From Scalesia atractyloides (lineage: Eukaryota > Streptophyta > Magnoliopsida > Asterales > Asteraceae), in assembly GCA_947069175.1 (NCBI GenBank), contig CAMTDV010000030.1, positions 95,814,411 through 95,878,410 of the forward strand: a stretch of DNA of 64,000 bases, written 5' to 3'. A model generated the notes under the pieces. The model was not told the DNA's origin and made no database searches. It worked only from the letters and a program-made list of their open reading frames with translations. Within the stretch, counting starts at the first letter, position 1. Every line of letters starts with the position of its first letter. The translations under genes and the position numbers were made by a program. Below, piece after piece: positions 1 to 12,780 of this stretch.

Positions 1-1192
1 ATTTAAACATTAGTTAATAATTTAATTATGTTAGAATAATCTTTTAACTGATAGGCGTTTGTAATTGCTTATTAAAATACTTATACTTTTTTTATTATTT
101 TTAAATCATTTATAAACAGTTTTTTCATGACCCCTAGCTCATTAACTGGTCTGAATAAGTTGTTAAACCCTGTCAAGAAAGTTTGTACTCTATTAAGCTA
201 TAATAGTAGACAATGAATTATAAACTATTAATAAGGTTTGAAAATCCTAAAAGATAAACGAGAAAAAGAAGAATATACAAATTGCTTTAATTATATACAA
301 CTCCAACTGGGAGGAGTCAGTGAAAAGTAGATTTAGTCTATGTAGCCTAACATGGATTGTGAGAGTGATATATGACACTCGCTATAAGTAGAAAGAAAAG
401 ACATTTTAGTACTAAAACATTTTAGTCATTGTAAGTAGGGGTGTGAAAATGACATTTTGTTTTTTAAAAAAAACAATAAAAAAATCTAGTACAAAAAATT
501 AAGCACCAAAAATATAGTACAAAAAAATATAGCACAAAAAAATTTAGTACAAAAAAATCTAGAAACAAAAAATTAAGCACAAAAACTCAGGAAAAAAAAG
601 TTTAACACAAAATTTCAACAAAAAAAAATATAGCACAAAAATATAGTATAAAAATCCATCACAAAAGATGCTACACAACACAGAAATACAACACATTTTT
701 GTGGGTTTTTTAGTCGTTATATTTTATATATCAATATGTCACTCAAATTAAAGATAAAAAGACGTTCGATTTTATGGTGAAACTTTTATGAAAAAATAAT
801 ATAATATAAAATATTATGAACGTTTAAAAAATGGAGGTGAAATATGCATATGCTTTGCATGTGAAGAAAGAAAGACAATAAATAGAATTTTTCCCAAGAT
901 ACCTTTGCACTACTCTTTTTTCTTATATTTTTCATCTTAACCATTGATCAATCATTAAGATTGCTTTTCATCATAGTTAGACAAAATATACTTTTTATTT
1001 GATCTTACCTTACTTATAAATTATGTATCACATTGTTATACAAATTATATTAAGAAACTTTTAATATACAACTAAACTAGAAAATTGTGACAAGCATATA
1101 ACAAGCAGCAATACAGCTAAATATTAGTCTAGTCTCTTTTCGATCAATATCTTTCATATCATCACAATTAACGTACAGGCGTATATACCACA
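1..1192. other. intergenic, no gene seen
   Basis: AT-rich sequence with no convincing coding region. Its only notable content is an A-rich imperfect repeat at about 463-690, where the word agcacaaaaa/agtacaaaaa recurs at roughly 10-20 base spacing. Confidence 0.6.
463..690. repeat. A-rich imperfect tandem repeat
   Basis: Degenerate short-period repeat built from variants of tagcacaaaaa and tagtacaaaaa. It is seen directly in the sequence and has no coding potential. Confidence 0.6.
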
Positions 1193-2021
1193 GTTGTCAA
1201 AGGCGGAGGTACACTCAGGGCGTAAAGGGTGCGCCTTGGGCCTCAATGCAAGGCGCTTAAAAAGCGATGACCTTTTTAGGCAAGTCGTTTAGTATAAAAA
1301 TACAGTTTTTAGGGATTTTAGACATGTTTTAAGCTTCTTTAGGGCTAGTTTAAGATGTTTAGATTGTTTACAGACTTGTTTAGGGTTCCTATAATTGTTT
1401 CAAACATATTCAAAAGATTTTTAACTTGAATTTCACTTAAATTTGGCCTGAAAACGCGCCTGAGGTAAGGGTGTTCAAAAAATCCAGATCCGAATCCGAA
1501 ATATCCGAAAGTCCGTATCCGAAATTTCGGAGTCCGAAAATTCGGATATCCGAAAACCGGATAATCCAAATTTTCGGATTCGGATATAGATTTCTAAAAT
1601 TTTCGGATAATTGGATTATCCGATATCCGAAAACTAATATTTTTTAAATGTGTACAATCTAAGCACAATGTTTAGTTTGAAATATAGTAAAAATAGTAAA
1701 TAATCGGATTCATATATGTATTTATAAAGTTCGTTGTTTTTAACGTTGAAAATTTGGAAAATCGAATGCAAGTTTAATTTTAATCTATGCACGAAACGAT
1801 TTTTTTAAGTTTTTTTATGAATTCGGATATCTGAAATTTCAGATACGGGTTCGGATATTAATATTCACTATCCGAAATTTTCGGATATCCAAAAACCGAA
1901 TAATCCGATCTTGAACACCCCTAGCCCGAGGGCCTGTAAGTGGGGCAAGCGAAACAAGATGGTTATGTTGGGCCTGAAAAGTGAGCCTAGACGCGCGTCT
2001 TGGTGAGCCTTACAACAACAT
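1193..2021. mobile_element. decayed 'gcgcc' repeat element interrupted by a hAT MITE
   Basis: The left end (gttgtcaaaggcggagg) and right end (the complement of gttgttgtaaggc) look like eroded inverted termini, with G/C-rich words such as aaggcgc and acgcgcg near both ends. The block is interrupted by the MITE at 1466-1923. Similar G/C-rich words occur at 29756-29830, 30240-30330 and 41195-41300, so this appears to be a dispersed family. I could not find a target duplication for the outer block, so its limits are approximate. Confidence 0.4.
1466..1923. mobile_element. hAT-type MITE, 458 bp, TSD gcctgagg/gcccgagg
   Basis: The termini are taagggtgttca and the complement of taggggtgttca. They are flanked by 8-bp target duplications at 1458-1465 and 1924-1931 that match at 7 of 8 bases. 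Both subterminal regions are dense in the words atccgaaa and ttcggat. An 8-bp TSD plus a TAGGGGTG-like terminus is the hAT signature. It has no coding capacity. Confidence 0.85.
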
Positions 2022-3655
2022 AGGTATATATAACCTTTGAAGGTTTTTTAGTTAAAACTTGATTTTGTTAAAATGTTAGCATAAAAGCTTGAGTAAATGG
2101 CAAGTATCGATTTGAATATACTTGCAGGTGAAAGTGAAACCATTCAACTTTAGAATAAACTTTTTTTCCTATTTTCAAACATATCAACTTGCAATGAATT
2201 TCTAATATTAGTTTAACAATAAAAATCTGTTGGTACATGATTTAATAAGATATACATGTATAAATATTGTATGTATAAAAGGACTGCAAAAGGAAAGGAT
2301 ATGCATGGGACGGCATGAAAAAAGAAAAAAGAAAAGAAATAGAAAAAGAAAAAGAAAGTGGAGGAGGTTTATCCACTCATCCTCCGTTATCATCGCCACC
2401 CTTTTCGCTTGGTCATATCCCTCCCTCCCGCCCATTGGAACTCAACGATAGCGACCCAACCTTCTCTTACATCCAATTAAATACCTTTTCAACAAATTAT
2501 TTTAGTTATTATAATCATATATACATATATATTTATTTAGATAGTGTGGGCTTGTTTGTTTTAGCTTATATCTTTTTTATACATTAATTATAAATTGATG
2601 TATGTGTATTATTGTCTAGTGGAGCTTGATGTACTCCAGTGATCTAAATTTACCGTTTAAGAAAACGATGGAGACTAGATTTGTAAACTTTCCGATTTTA
2701 CCAATATTTTAGGTGTATTGTAGGGTTGAAATGTATAACGGATATTATATGCTATACTATTGTATAAAGTAATACATAATTTATGGATGGCATGTTGTAT
2801 CTAATTTACGGACAACAAATCCTGATAGAACACGAAAATCACATATTTTGAGTTGACAAATACAACTTGTACCTTACATGCGTCAATCTAAATTGTCTTA
2901 GCCTTCTTAGGGCTTAGATTTTACCTTTTCTTTTAGTGGCATTTTCATGTTTTCGTCATATTATCCGTGTCTCTTTAACGTTTTATCAGCGCTATTCTAG
3001 TTTTTAGTTTTGTTTGGTCCCTGTTGTCTAAACTCCATACGAATAACTTAAAGTTTCTAACCTACTTGTCAGCTGCAAATAGAGTTTTTGAAGCTGGGTA
3101 TTTTTTCGAAAACAGCCTCTCTATCCACATCTCACGATACTTAGACCCTGAAAATAACGATAGATTGGCTATTCGTAGGATTTTTACTAGGTATAGTTAT
3201 TATTGTTGTAATCTAAATACGCTCCGTTTCATAAACGACTTAACCCTAATACGACTTGCGAACCAATTTAAGTTCAATCGGTTTTAAAAAAGTTTCCATT
3301 TAGATATTGGAGGGATAAAAGTAAGATGATTAAAAAAACAATTTATATAGTTGTTAGGTTGTCGGTTATATACCCATCTTGTTTACAACAAAGAAATGTA
3401 CGTATTAGATGGTTTTCCTTTAAATGCATATAGTATAAAAGTCATACACTAATTGATTAGATATGTTTTGTTGTTTCTTGATGCTAACTCAATTTGAAAA
3501 AAAAAGGGCATTGAATTATCAAAAAAGGGTTCCTAGGATAATCATAGATATATTTTATTGTCATTTTTTCATCCATATCCATTAATAGCATCTAGGGCAA
3601 GTGGGTAGAATTGATAAGGTACTAAACCCTATTCACTGAAACCAACATATGCCTG
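2022..3655. other. intergenic, no gene seen
   Basis: No supported gene. A purine-rich stretch at 2310-2365 gives Lys/Arg-rich frames on one strand and Leu/Phe-rich frames on the other, which is typical of low-complexity DNA. The words at 2615-2665 resemble the 3' end of the SINE at 35484-35706 (ctccagtg...ctaaattt.ccgtt), so a SINE tail fragment is possible here. Confidence 0.5.
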
Positions 3656-3656
3656 C

Positions 3657-3662
3657 CACGTG
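3657..3662 (+). promoter_or_regulatory. G-box/ABRE CACGTG upstream of OXS3-like gene
   Basis: The core CACGTG lies in the context gccacgtgtc, about 112 bases upstream of the start codon. It sits just upstream of a TATA-like stretch (atatatac, 3681-3688). G-boxes in this context are bound by bZIP/ABF factors, which suits a stress-responsive gene. The regulatory role is inferred. Confidence 0.5.
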
Positions 3663-3773
3663 TCAAAGCTGACTGTATACATATATACATATACACTCCC
3701 TCATATAAGCTTCCAAACTCATATTTCACTCACATAAGCCATCAAGATTGGAACTTTCTTCATTAATCTTTTG

Positions 3774-4326
3774 ATGGAAACTATGAATCAACAGAAAGCA
3801 CAAATCTTGCAAGATGATCATCATCAAAACACCTGGGGTTTCATTGCAAAATCAAATCAAGAATCCATTGAAGAAACTTCAACCATATCAAATGGATCAT
3901 CATCACTTTCTTCATGTTCTTCATTTGATACACAAGATGATGCTTCATCATCATCTTCTTCTTCACTTAATTCAAATGGCTCATCTGTACTTGATCTATC
4001 AGACCTTATGACACAACTACCAATCAAGTAAGGGTTTTTTTTTTTTTTTTAAATCAAGAATCTTGATACTAAAATGGTTTTTTTTTTGAATTAATTACAG
4101 GAGAGGGTTATCAAAGTTCTATCATGGGAAATCAGAATCATTTACATCTCTTGCAAGGGTGATGAGCATAGAAGATCTTCCCAAAAAAATAAATAATCCA
4201 CACAGTAATAAAATGAGGAAGGTGAATTCTCACAGCAAGATCATTTCAAAGAAGTTTTCATCTTCTTTTAGGCAAAGAAGCTTTGCTAAGTCAACTCTGG
4301 TCAACAAAACAACTGATGGTATTTGA
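3774..4326 (+). CDS. OXIDATIVE STRESS 3 (OXS3)-like protein
   Basis: Two exons, 3774-4027 and 4101-4326, encode 159 residues. The intron has a GTAAGG donor and a TTACAG acceptor and splits an AAG lysine codon. The N-terminal half is Ser-rich and acidic, with long runs of Ser (residues about 40-70). Exon 2 opens with the hallmark OXS3-family block RGLSKFYHGKSESFTSLARV, followed by SIEDLPKK, and ends in a basic tail. Arabidopsis OXS3 and relatives are small nuclear proteins that raise tolerance to heavy-metal and oxidative stress and are thought to act on chromatin. The start is the first ATG after an in-frame TTG and is followed by a second in-frame ATG three codons on. A G-box lies about 112 bp upstream. 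Family assignment is firm; the specific function is inferred from the family. Confidence 0.88.
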
Positions 4327-5512
4327 AAATTTTGGAATTTTTACTTGTTTATTAGTAAAAGATTTTGGAAATTTTGGGAGATGTGTATGTAACTGAGTTA
4401 ATTAGTTAAAAATATTATATTAGCGTAATCAAATGCTTGTATAGAGATTCAATGTATATATGGTATGACATGGTTTGAGTTGTTTAGCATCATTTTCTGC
4501 TAAAATAAAAAAATAAAATAAATGGGTATAACACAATTTAATTTTTAAGTAACCAAGTTTTATAAATGGACGACACGTTTTGACCTGTTGTATAATTTTA
4601 GTCTGGCCCAAAGTGACGCTTTGTCTACCTTTTCATTTAACAAATCAACCTTTTTTCTTTTCGAAGAATGGGTCATGATTGCCACCTGAATTACAGCAAT
4701 AACGCTATATCACAATTAATTTGGTTTATCAAAAGATGAAAAGAAATGGAGAATGTTAGCAATTAGCATACATAAACACTAACATATTCATACTTGAAGT
4801 GCATCAAATATTTGATGAAAAATGTAAAATTTGCCATGTTTTTTTATAATATTCTTTTCAATGGTAAACATTCCATGAGATGGAGAGTCATCTGTTGACT
4901 GTTGAAAGTCAAAGTAGTTTGTTTTACTGGAAGAACTTGTGTCCTTGTTCCTCTCATGATATTCTAAAGGTTATGATGATTTTTGAACCAAAACTTCCAA
5001 CAGAACCTATATTCGTCGAAAACCTCGATTATGTGGTCGACTGGGAAGAGATTTCCGTCTGCATTGAATAGTATAGAACACTCTTAGACGCGAAAATAAA
5101 AAACAGCAATTGCGATGAAAGCTGCAAAAATTGGATCAAAGTATGCCGTTGGTTAGAAATTGTGTCTCTTTTTTTAGCGGCTAACTCACACACGCTCTAA
5201 TTCCATAAGTACATCTTTGTATGAATTCTCTAGGTGAAAGGGGTTGGGCGTTTTTCGAAGATACAGTCATTGTGCTTAAGATCAAAATCACCATTACATG
5301 CAAATATTGCAAAAACACATTCAGACTGCATTTATTATCATACTCAAACTTGTAAAATTCTTCATGTTCATGTTCATGTTCTTCACTACTTCCAGTTGAT
5401 TCCTCACAAGTCGCAATCTCCTTTTCCACAACAGAATAATCACCACTCCACTCTCATTAGGGTGGTTCACAATGTTTCTTGCAAGAACACGAAATTCATA
5501 TAAGATTCATAG
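4327..5512. other. intergenic, no supported gene
   Basis: Contains the 3' flank of the OXS3-like gene. Short open frames at 4880-5071 (+), 5181-5429 (-) and 5234-5503 (+) have no recognisable motif, no splice-supported extension and no family resemblance. I do not call a gene here. Confidence 0.5.
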
Positions 5513-6446
5513 CAGTGGCGGATCTGGAAAATAATTTTAGGGGTAACGTTCAAATGAATATTTTTACCGTACAAACAAAAATAAATGAAAGAAAAAAATT
5601 CTATTGTATTTTCATACTTTCAAAATAATTTCTTTAACTAGTATCATCATTCTCTTGTATATTATTATTAGCAATATTTGGATTTGTAGTTGGATCAATA
5701 TCATTATGTTTTGGGACTTTTCTTTTGTGTGTGTATATTTGGTTATATATATAATAAATTAATAAAAATTAATTCCAGCCTAACCGAGCCAAGCGGACCT
5801 TTGCTCGTGTTTGGCTCGTTTGCAAACCAAACCGGGCAGGAAAACAAGCATATTCCGATCATTTCCGAGGGAGCGGCGGACGAACAACGCACGGAGCGCA
5901 ATTTGGATAGCCCTAAATGTGGACCTATGTTATCCACTCAAAACAAAATCATAAGGTGAAAGAGTCACAACCGACAGGTGATAGGTCTACAAGTAGGCTT
6001 TGAGTTATTAATAAATATTTGGCCTTTTCGCAGTTCAATTTTTTTAAACCGTGTTTTCGTACAATGTAAACTAAACAAAAATAAAAAACAATGGTGGGAC
6101 TTGAGATGAGAAGCTTCACATGCCAGACCCAAGCTCAATAAATAAATGAGCTTTATTTTAGGGGCTTTTAAAGAACCAATTAACCCAAGTCATGTGGACT
6201 TTTAACCAACCATGCAGCCTTTTACTATTTTTTTTTGTTGGCTATTGAGTTTATAGTTAGCTTTTAACCATTTATTAGTAGTCTTTTGAAGATAAATTTT
6301 TGGGTTGGGCTTTCAATAAAAGGCCGAATTGATTAGCCTAAAATAATCTCAAGGGTGTAAAAAAAATAAATAAATGAATTTTACACCCGTCATAAAAGTT
6401 GAGGGTAGCGGGTGCTTCCCCTCCTATCTAGGTATGTCCGCCCTTG
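5513..6446. mobile_element. non-autonomous DNA transposon, 934 bp, TSD attcatag
   Basis: The left terminus is cagtggcggatc; the right terminus is gtccgcccttg, whose complement is caagggcggac. An exact 8-bp duplication attcatag flanks it at 5505-5512 and 6447-6454. CAGNGGCGGA termini with an 8-bp TSD fit the hAT superfamily. The interior holds only short meaningless frames. The target looks like unoccupied intergenic DNA. Confidence 0.8.
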
Positions 6447-6454
6447 ATTCATAG

Positions 6455-7937
6455 ATAATTTATAGTTGCCGCAATTGCATATATCCCTTTATAACATTAG
6501 ATTTACCCATTTTGATTTATTTTATTAAAAAGAAATCATAGAATGACTAAGATTTAGCAGAAACCGAAAATATTGAGCTGTTGTTTTGAAGAAGTACAAG
6601 TCGGGTTTTAGAATTAAAGGGGAGATTGAAGGTTATAATCCGAAAAGGCAAAGTTAAGAAAGATGGAGAGTTAAAGTGGCAAGATGGTTTAAGTTTAGTT
6701 TTTTATGTTTCATTGTTATTTTGAACCAGTGGCGCAGCTTAGTGGGACCGGGGGGGGTGCACACCCCCCCTCCCCTAATGTTTTGGTTAAAGTGTAAAAT
6801 TTCTGATTTTTCGTTTGAAAATTTTAAAATTATATAAGATCTCCTACCCCAACTATTTTGCCTAATTTTTTATACCATATATAAAATTATATAAGATCCC
6901 CAGAGCAATGGCACTATGTGCTAGTATTAAACTATAAAAATAAAGTTTTGATTTCTCTCGTTGTCTCACTGTAAAAATGTTTGTGCCATTAGAGAAATGT
7001 GTTGGGGCTTTCTAATATGAGCCCATAGACCATGTTTGCATGGGCTTTACCGCTTTAATCAGTCCAAAAGAGAGTGGGATCTATTCTAAACTCTTCAAAA
7101 CTTCAAAATAATTGTTAGCTACATATCAAGATCTAGGTTCAGCTTCTTGGGTTCATTTGATGACCCTGACCCCGGCCCATATCGTATGGAATGATACGAT
7201 GGCTGTAGATGATGGTTTCAGCCCAATACAAGGTTATCCTCTATAGTCTACAATGACAAAATGTTACTAGAAGTCAACATTGACCAGTGGTGAAAACCAA
7301 ATTTGGTCATGATGGGCCTAACTTATCATCCACATTTATGTCATTCCAGTTGTATAGCAAGATGAGGTGGAATTCTGGTCCATTTACGACGAAACAGTCG
7401 ATTTGGGTTGTGTTTTATCTCAATGGAGTTCAATCCAAAGCTTTAGCCGAAGTAGGAAACAGATCAAACGGATTTTACTATTGTAACAAGCTTTTGAAAA
7501 ATGGTAAAATACTGAATTGATTAATACTCAATAATACGTTACAATATACAAAGCACTGAACATAAACCCTAGAAACCTAATGGGCCTGTGGGCTCATAAC
7601 AATAATCCCAATATCCGATATTTTATATTTAGTGGACACAACTTCCTAACTTTTTTGTCCCCGATTTGACCCACGCCCGTTTATAAACGTACCCAACACA
7701 TCCAACCCGCCCATCTTGGTAAAGAAAGAGCATGCAACTCTTTTCCATTAAGATCTGTTCCAGCACTACACCAGATAACAAAACTAAACCGATTTATAAT
7801 CATCATAATGTATCCTTATCAATTGTTGGTAAGATAAATGTTCTGCATATGATGCCAAATGATACAACAATGGCACATGGACCAAACTGGTCCCAAAAAA
7901 AAGGCGATATATAAAATTCAAAAAAAAAAGGAAGACT
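6455..7937. other. intergenic, with a 'cagtggcgcagc' repeat end
   Basis: No gene is seen. At about 6727 a second cagtggcg-type terminus (cagtggcgcagctt) begins, followed by a G-run and C-run, but I found no matching right end or target duplication. The rest is AT-rich sequence leading to the 3' end of the hydrolase gene on the minus strand. Confidence 0.5.
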
Positions 7938-10900
7938 CTACAGTTCATCATGGTGTTTTTCGTTCGAGTGAGTTTCTGAATCTCGAAGTTCATTCAGGTA
8001 ATTAACAACCAGAGAAGCATGCATAGCAGCGCCAAATGGAAGTATATCTTCATTGACTTCAAAAAACGGAGAATGAACCGATGCGGGTTTCTTGTTTGAT
8101 TCAGCCTTCATTCCAAGAAAGTAGACGTAACCAGGCATCACCTCTTGGTAAACCGAAAAATCCTCTGATCCCATTAACGGCAGCATTGTTTTAACGTTAG
8201 AAGGCCCGAGAATGTCCCCTGCGACGTTTAGGAAGAACTCATGCAATTTGTTGTCGTTTATTGCTGCGGGGAAAAACGGTTTGTCTTTTGAAGAGAATTC
8301 GACAGTTGCATTACATCTTTGTACCGTTGCTTGCCCTATAATAACCTGTTTTTAAAATGAGTGAGCTTTGTTATACTGTCAGCATATGTAAGTGGTTGTT
8401 TGGATTTATTATCTAATTCCGGTCAGCTAAAATCATGAGATAGTAACCAAGTTTCGATTTTGGGTCAGTAAAGTCACTCGTACGTTTTCGAATTATAAAA
8501 GCCACTCAAGTTTCAAACATTGTTCAGTTGTGACATTTTTCATAATTGTTTCCTCATAGTTACCTCCTACTTCATAGTATCTATGTTTCATATTTGTTCC
8601 AGTTAGGTCACTTAATTTCAACATTTATAATAAATTTCAGAGTCAATTACGTTTTTCGTGCCTGTGGTTTGTTAAAAATATCCATTACAATTCACTAGTT
8701 TAAAATTTGCCAAAACAGGTATCAGTACTTTCACTTTTGTAACAATTACAATCCACCTCCGTTAACCCCATGCAATTTACCGTGAGTTTTTGATAAAAAG
8801 ACTAAAATACCCCTATGTTAAAAAAACTATAAAATGAGTCAATTAAGTTTTTCGTCCCTGTGGTTTGTTGAAAATAACCATTACAGTCTATTAGTTTAAG
8901 AAACTTAACGGTAAATTGGATGGGGTTAACTGAGGTGGCTGTAATTGTTACAAAAGTGAAAGTACTGTATTGTTTTGGCAATTTTTAAACTAATGGACTG
9001 TAATAGTTATTTTCAACAAACCACGGGGACAAAAAAACGTAATAACTCTTATTTTCACAACAATGGAACGATACAGAACGTCTGAACTTGAGTGGTTTTT
9101 TTACTTTTTGTAGTTAGAAATTTTTAGAGTTACAGTAATGGAATAGTGAAACTTGGTTAATGTGGGATATCCGCTTAAAACAAATTACCTCCTCAATCCG
9201 CTGCTTAAGTTGCATGAAACTTTCTTTCGAAAAAGCTCGAAAGGTACCACCAATGGTGACCGAATCCGGAATAACATTAAACGCTCCACCTCCTTGAAAC
9301 TTAGCAACTGTAACTACCTGCATGAGTTATAATAATATAATCTATTAACACTCATTATTTACCTTATCAAAACAATAAGTTTGAAGTTTTAACATACCTG
9401 AGAATCAAGAGGGTCGGCTTCTCGAGAGACAAGATGTTGCAAACTAACAACAACATTTGAAGCTGCTAAAATCGGGTCAATAGAATGTTGGGGAATGGCT
9501 GCATGACCTCCTTTTCCAGTTATGACGGCTTCAAAGAAACCACTACTGGCTAAAAGAGTACCGGATCTAGAAGACACTTGACCTAAAGGTAAAGCTGGAG
9601 ATACGTGTAGACCGAATATTGCTTTCACGTTCTCGAGAATGCCACTATCTACCACTTGTATTGCCCCACCACCGCCTTCCTCCGCTGGTTGGAAAACAAG
9701 AACTACCGTTCCCTACAAAATCACGATAAATAAAACACTTACTACTTTTCCAATGGGTTGATTTAGATTATGTTTTATCTCGAACAGGTCAAATTAAAAA
9801 AAATAAGAGTAAAATGCCATTCTGGTCCCTGATGTTTGACCAGTTTTGCGACTTTCGTCCAAAGGTTTGTTTTTCCGCATCTAGATCCAAAAGGTTTGCA
9901 ATCTTGTCAATTTCATCCGGCTCGTTAACTCCATCCATTTTTGTACGTTAGGTCAGGGGTATTTCCGTCGTTTTTGTTAACTTCAAGGGCAATTCGGTCT
10001 TTTTCAGGGGTGTTCGGTCTTTTTACATAAAGTGAAAAAGACCGAATTGCCCTTTAAGTTAGCAAAAAGACGGAAATGCCTCTGACTTAATGAAGAAAAA
10101 TGGATGGAGTTAACGAGCCGGATGAAAATGGCAGGATTCCAAACCTTTTGGATCTAGATGAGGAAAAACAAACCTTTGGGCAAAAGTCGCAAAACTGGCC
10201 AAACATCAGGGACGAAAATGGCATTTTACTCAAAAAATAATTACAAAAAGAAAGACATTGATTAAAGTGTCAAAAGCCACACATCCTTTATCATTTCATT
10301 GAAAAAAATCAGATTCAACCCGACCCGTACAAAATTGACCCGCTACCCAACCCATTCGAACTCCTTGTTTTACCACCTTTAATGTTTGGTAAGTATCAGT
10401 ATAAGTAACGCGTCTTTGACGGGATCGATAATCACATATTGCATTATAGTAGGTACGAGAAACAAGATAATCATACGATATTTACATGGTTACCGCAAAC
10501 ACTGAGATAAAACAAAATCAACGAACCTTCAAAAGATGACTATGGTCTTTCAGAATCTTGGCTGCTCCAAGAAGCATAGTGACATGCGCATCATGCCCAC
10601 AAGCATGCATCTTTCCAGGAACTTTACTCCTGTGCTCCCATTCCACCATTTCCTAATCGCAAAAGTCAAACGTAAAACAAAAGTTTATGCTTCTATCAAA
10701 AGCCAACAGCTTTTCCTAATCATCTCTTGCAATAACGTCAAACACAACTTAACAGTTTTACACTAGTTACAAGAGGTTCAAAACTATGACGCTCTGCAGC
10801 TGTTCTTAACTGCGCGCTTTCAAGAGAAAAGTCAAACATACAACAAAAGTCAAAGTTCTACAGAATAACAACATACCCAGATTATAACCCGCAATAAACT

Positions 10901-12005
10901 CATATACAACAATCGAACAATCTTGCACTGGATAGATACAAGAAGTTTGACTGTATCACTCTGCAACTTTTCTTAACTTCTTATATTCAAGATGAAAAGT
11001 CAAACATACAACAAAAGTCAAATCTCTATAGACTATAGAATATCAACAGATACCCAAATTATCACCCGCAATAAACTCATATACAGCATTTTACACTAGC
11101 TGCAAAACGTTCAAAACGGTATCACTCTGCAACTATTCTTAACTTCTTAGTTTCAAAACAGAAGTCAAACATACAACAAAAGTCAAAGTTCTATAAACAG
11201 ATACCCTAATTATAACCCACAATAAACTCATATAAAGAACTTTAACAATCTTACACTAGCCACAAAAAAGTTCCAAACTTTATCACCCTGCAACTGTTCT
11301 TAACTTGTGATAATCAAAATGAAAAGTCAACAAAAGTCAAAGTTCTATCAACAGACACCCTAAATATTATCTTCAATAAACTCATATACAAGATTGGCTA
11401 CAAAAAGTTCAAAACTTATCACACTGCAACTGTTCATAAAAAAAATCAACAAAAGTCAAAGTTCATCAGCAGACACCCTAAATATCACCTGCAATAAACT
11501 CACATACAACAAATTTAACAATCTTACACCAACTACAAAAACTTCAAAACAGTATGACCCAAGTCAACAAAAGTCAAACCACAAACAAAACATCACCAAA
11601 TCCCCCCCCCCCCCCAACACACACACACACAACACCTTAACAAGCATAAAACAAACAATACCTGCATGAGTAGAGCATCCATATCCGCCCTGATCGCCAC
11701 AAACGGCGGCTCACCGAGCCAATAAACCCTACAACACCAGTAACCGCCACCGGAAACTCATAACGAATCCCTAATTTATCCAATTCGTCTCTAATAACTC
11801 TACTGGTCTCAAATTCTTCATAACCTAGCTCCGGATGCTCATGTATCCGCCTCCTAATCCCAATCATCCACTCAAAAACCTCATCTGATTTAGCAATTTC
11901 CAGAAACTGTTGCGAAATATCAAAAGCCCTAATTTGAGGTATAAAGTGATGCTCAAAAAGCGAAAAAATAACGAAAACTGAAGCAATTGAGCTCAATAAA
12001 CTCAT
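7938..12005 (-). CDS. ILR1-like IAA-amino acid hydrolase (M20D amidohydrolase), exon 1 frameshifted
   Basis: Five minus-strand exons: 12005-11662, 10652-10527, 9712-9398, 9317-9189 and 8345-7938. The family releases indole-3-acetic acid (or jasmonate-type signals) from amino-acid conjugates in the ER. Seen: a hydrophobic N-terminal signal segment, the metal-site motif HACGHDAH (exon 2), QPAEEGGGGA and GLHV (exon 3), GKGGHAAIP, VHSPFF (exon 5), and a C-terminal HDEL ER-retention signal. Exons 2-5 splice in phase with clean GT-AG sites. Exon 1 is 344 nt, one short of a codon multiple: near 11714-11715 one G is missing on the coding strand, so frame is lost just before the expected RADMDAL motif and regained only if one base is added. 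Allowing for that base, the length is 440 residues, normal for the family. It is either a pseudogene allele or a sequencing error. The frameshift site itself resembles a splice donor (GTGAGC), but using it would delete a conserved motif. Confidence 0.9.
8636..9052. mobile_element. fold-back MULE-type MITE in the last intron of the ILR1-like gene
   Basis: The left end (gagtcaattacgtttttcgt...) is mirrored at the right (complement gagttattacgtttttttgt...), with long imperfect inverted arms containing tgtggtttgtt and agtttaaaa. A second internal copy of the left arm starts near 8836, so it is partly duplicated. Flanking 9-mers (taaatttca / ttattttca) agree at 7 of 9, consistent with the 9-bp duplication of Mutator-like elements. 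Boundaries are accurate to a few bases. Confidence 0.65.
9807..10231. mobile_element. fold-back MULE-type MITE, 425 bp, TSD aaaaaataa
   Basis: The termini are gagtaaaatgcca and its inverse tggcattttactc, with long complementary arms (tggtccctgatgtttg / caaacatcagggac). An exact 9-bp duplication aaaaaataa flanks it at 9798-9806 and 10232-10240. It lies inside the second intron of the ILR1-like gene. A relative sits in an intron of the RWDD1-like gene at 39701-40119. Confidence 0.85.
11602..11635. repeat. poly-C tract followed by (ca)n
   Basis: A run of C residues followed by an ac/ca dinucleotide run, in the first intron of the ILR1-like gene. Length may be unreliable in the assembly. Confidence 0.7.
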
Positions 12006-12155
12006 CGAATCGTTATGAATCGAAGATCTGTTGAGTTAATTTCGGAATCAATCAGTGAATTAGTTGATTGTGAGGTGTCAGTTCGTGGTTGAATTTGAGG
12101 TTTTTGTGACGGCTATAAATAATTTTTGAAGTGTCACGAATTGATGGAAATGGTG

Positions 12156-12213
12156 CACGTGAGTTATGGAAATGTCACGTGCATATTTGGTGGATGAGCA
12201 CGTGTGTCACGTG
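12156..12213 (-). promoter_or_regulatory. cluster of four CACGTG G-boxes upstream of ILR1-like gene
   Basis: CACGTG occurs at 12156-12161, 12176-12181, 12199-12204 and 12208-12213, that is 150-210 bases upstream of the start codon. A TATA-like sequence lies nearer the gene at about 12113-12121. Because CACGTG is palindromic it works on either strand. G-boxes are bound by bZIP and bHLH factors (ABF, PIF and MYC types). Joint regulation of the hydrolase is inferred. Confidence 0.6.
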
Positions 12214-12570
12214 CTTTTTGGTGTGATATGATTATTGGTGATGGGGTGTATGTCGGTATGGTCGCTAGAATAATTGTTTTTGTACGGGTTGGTTTTTGTA
12301 TGATCATGGAGAATGTCTTTTGATAGTAATGTGTAGATCTTGTTTATATGATTGTATCATGTGTTAACATATATAACTTTTATTAATATCGACTTAGTAT
12401 TAACACAACTACTATTGATATCGACTTAGAGTAGTGCACGTAACATCTTAAACATTAAAAAGACTCCATAGTTATGAAAATCTAACGTAAAATTAAAGAA
12501 AACGCGAATGTAGGACTGAAAACAAACTGAAAGTACATGAACAAAGGCTTGTTCGTGTTCGTTTGTTAAG
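12214..12570. other. distal promoter/intergenic sequence, no gene seen
   Basis: AT-rich flank between the G-box cluster and the MITE at 12579. It holds a short local repeat of the word atatcgacttag (about 12389-12430), and nothing else. Confidence 0.5.
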
Positions 12571-12578
12571 GATGTACA

Positions 12579-12772
12579 TAGAGATGTACAAAAAAATGGT
12601 TACGCAACCGAAACCGACAAATTAACCGAAACCGGTTACACATTTTCATTAAAAAAACTGGTTTATAACCGGAACCTGTTTTTAAATAACCGGTTTTCTA
12701 AAACGCCCAAAATAACCGGTTCGGTTATTAACTGAAACCGGTTTTCGAAAAAAACCGATTTGTACACCTCTA
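12579..12772. mobile_element. hAT MITE, 194 bp, TSD gatgtaca; small relative of the hAT at 16173
   Basis: The termini are tagagatgtacaaa and the complement of tagaggtgtacaa, with exact 8-bp duplications gatgtaca at 12571-12578 and 12773-12780. The interior is packed with aaccggtt and aaaccggtt words, as in the subterminal regions of the 2.25-kb element at 16173-18422, whose terminus is tagaggtgtacaaa. It is a plausible deletion derivative mobilised by the same transposase. Confidence 0.9.
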
Positions 12773-12780
12773 GATGTACA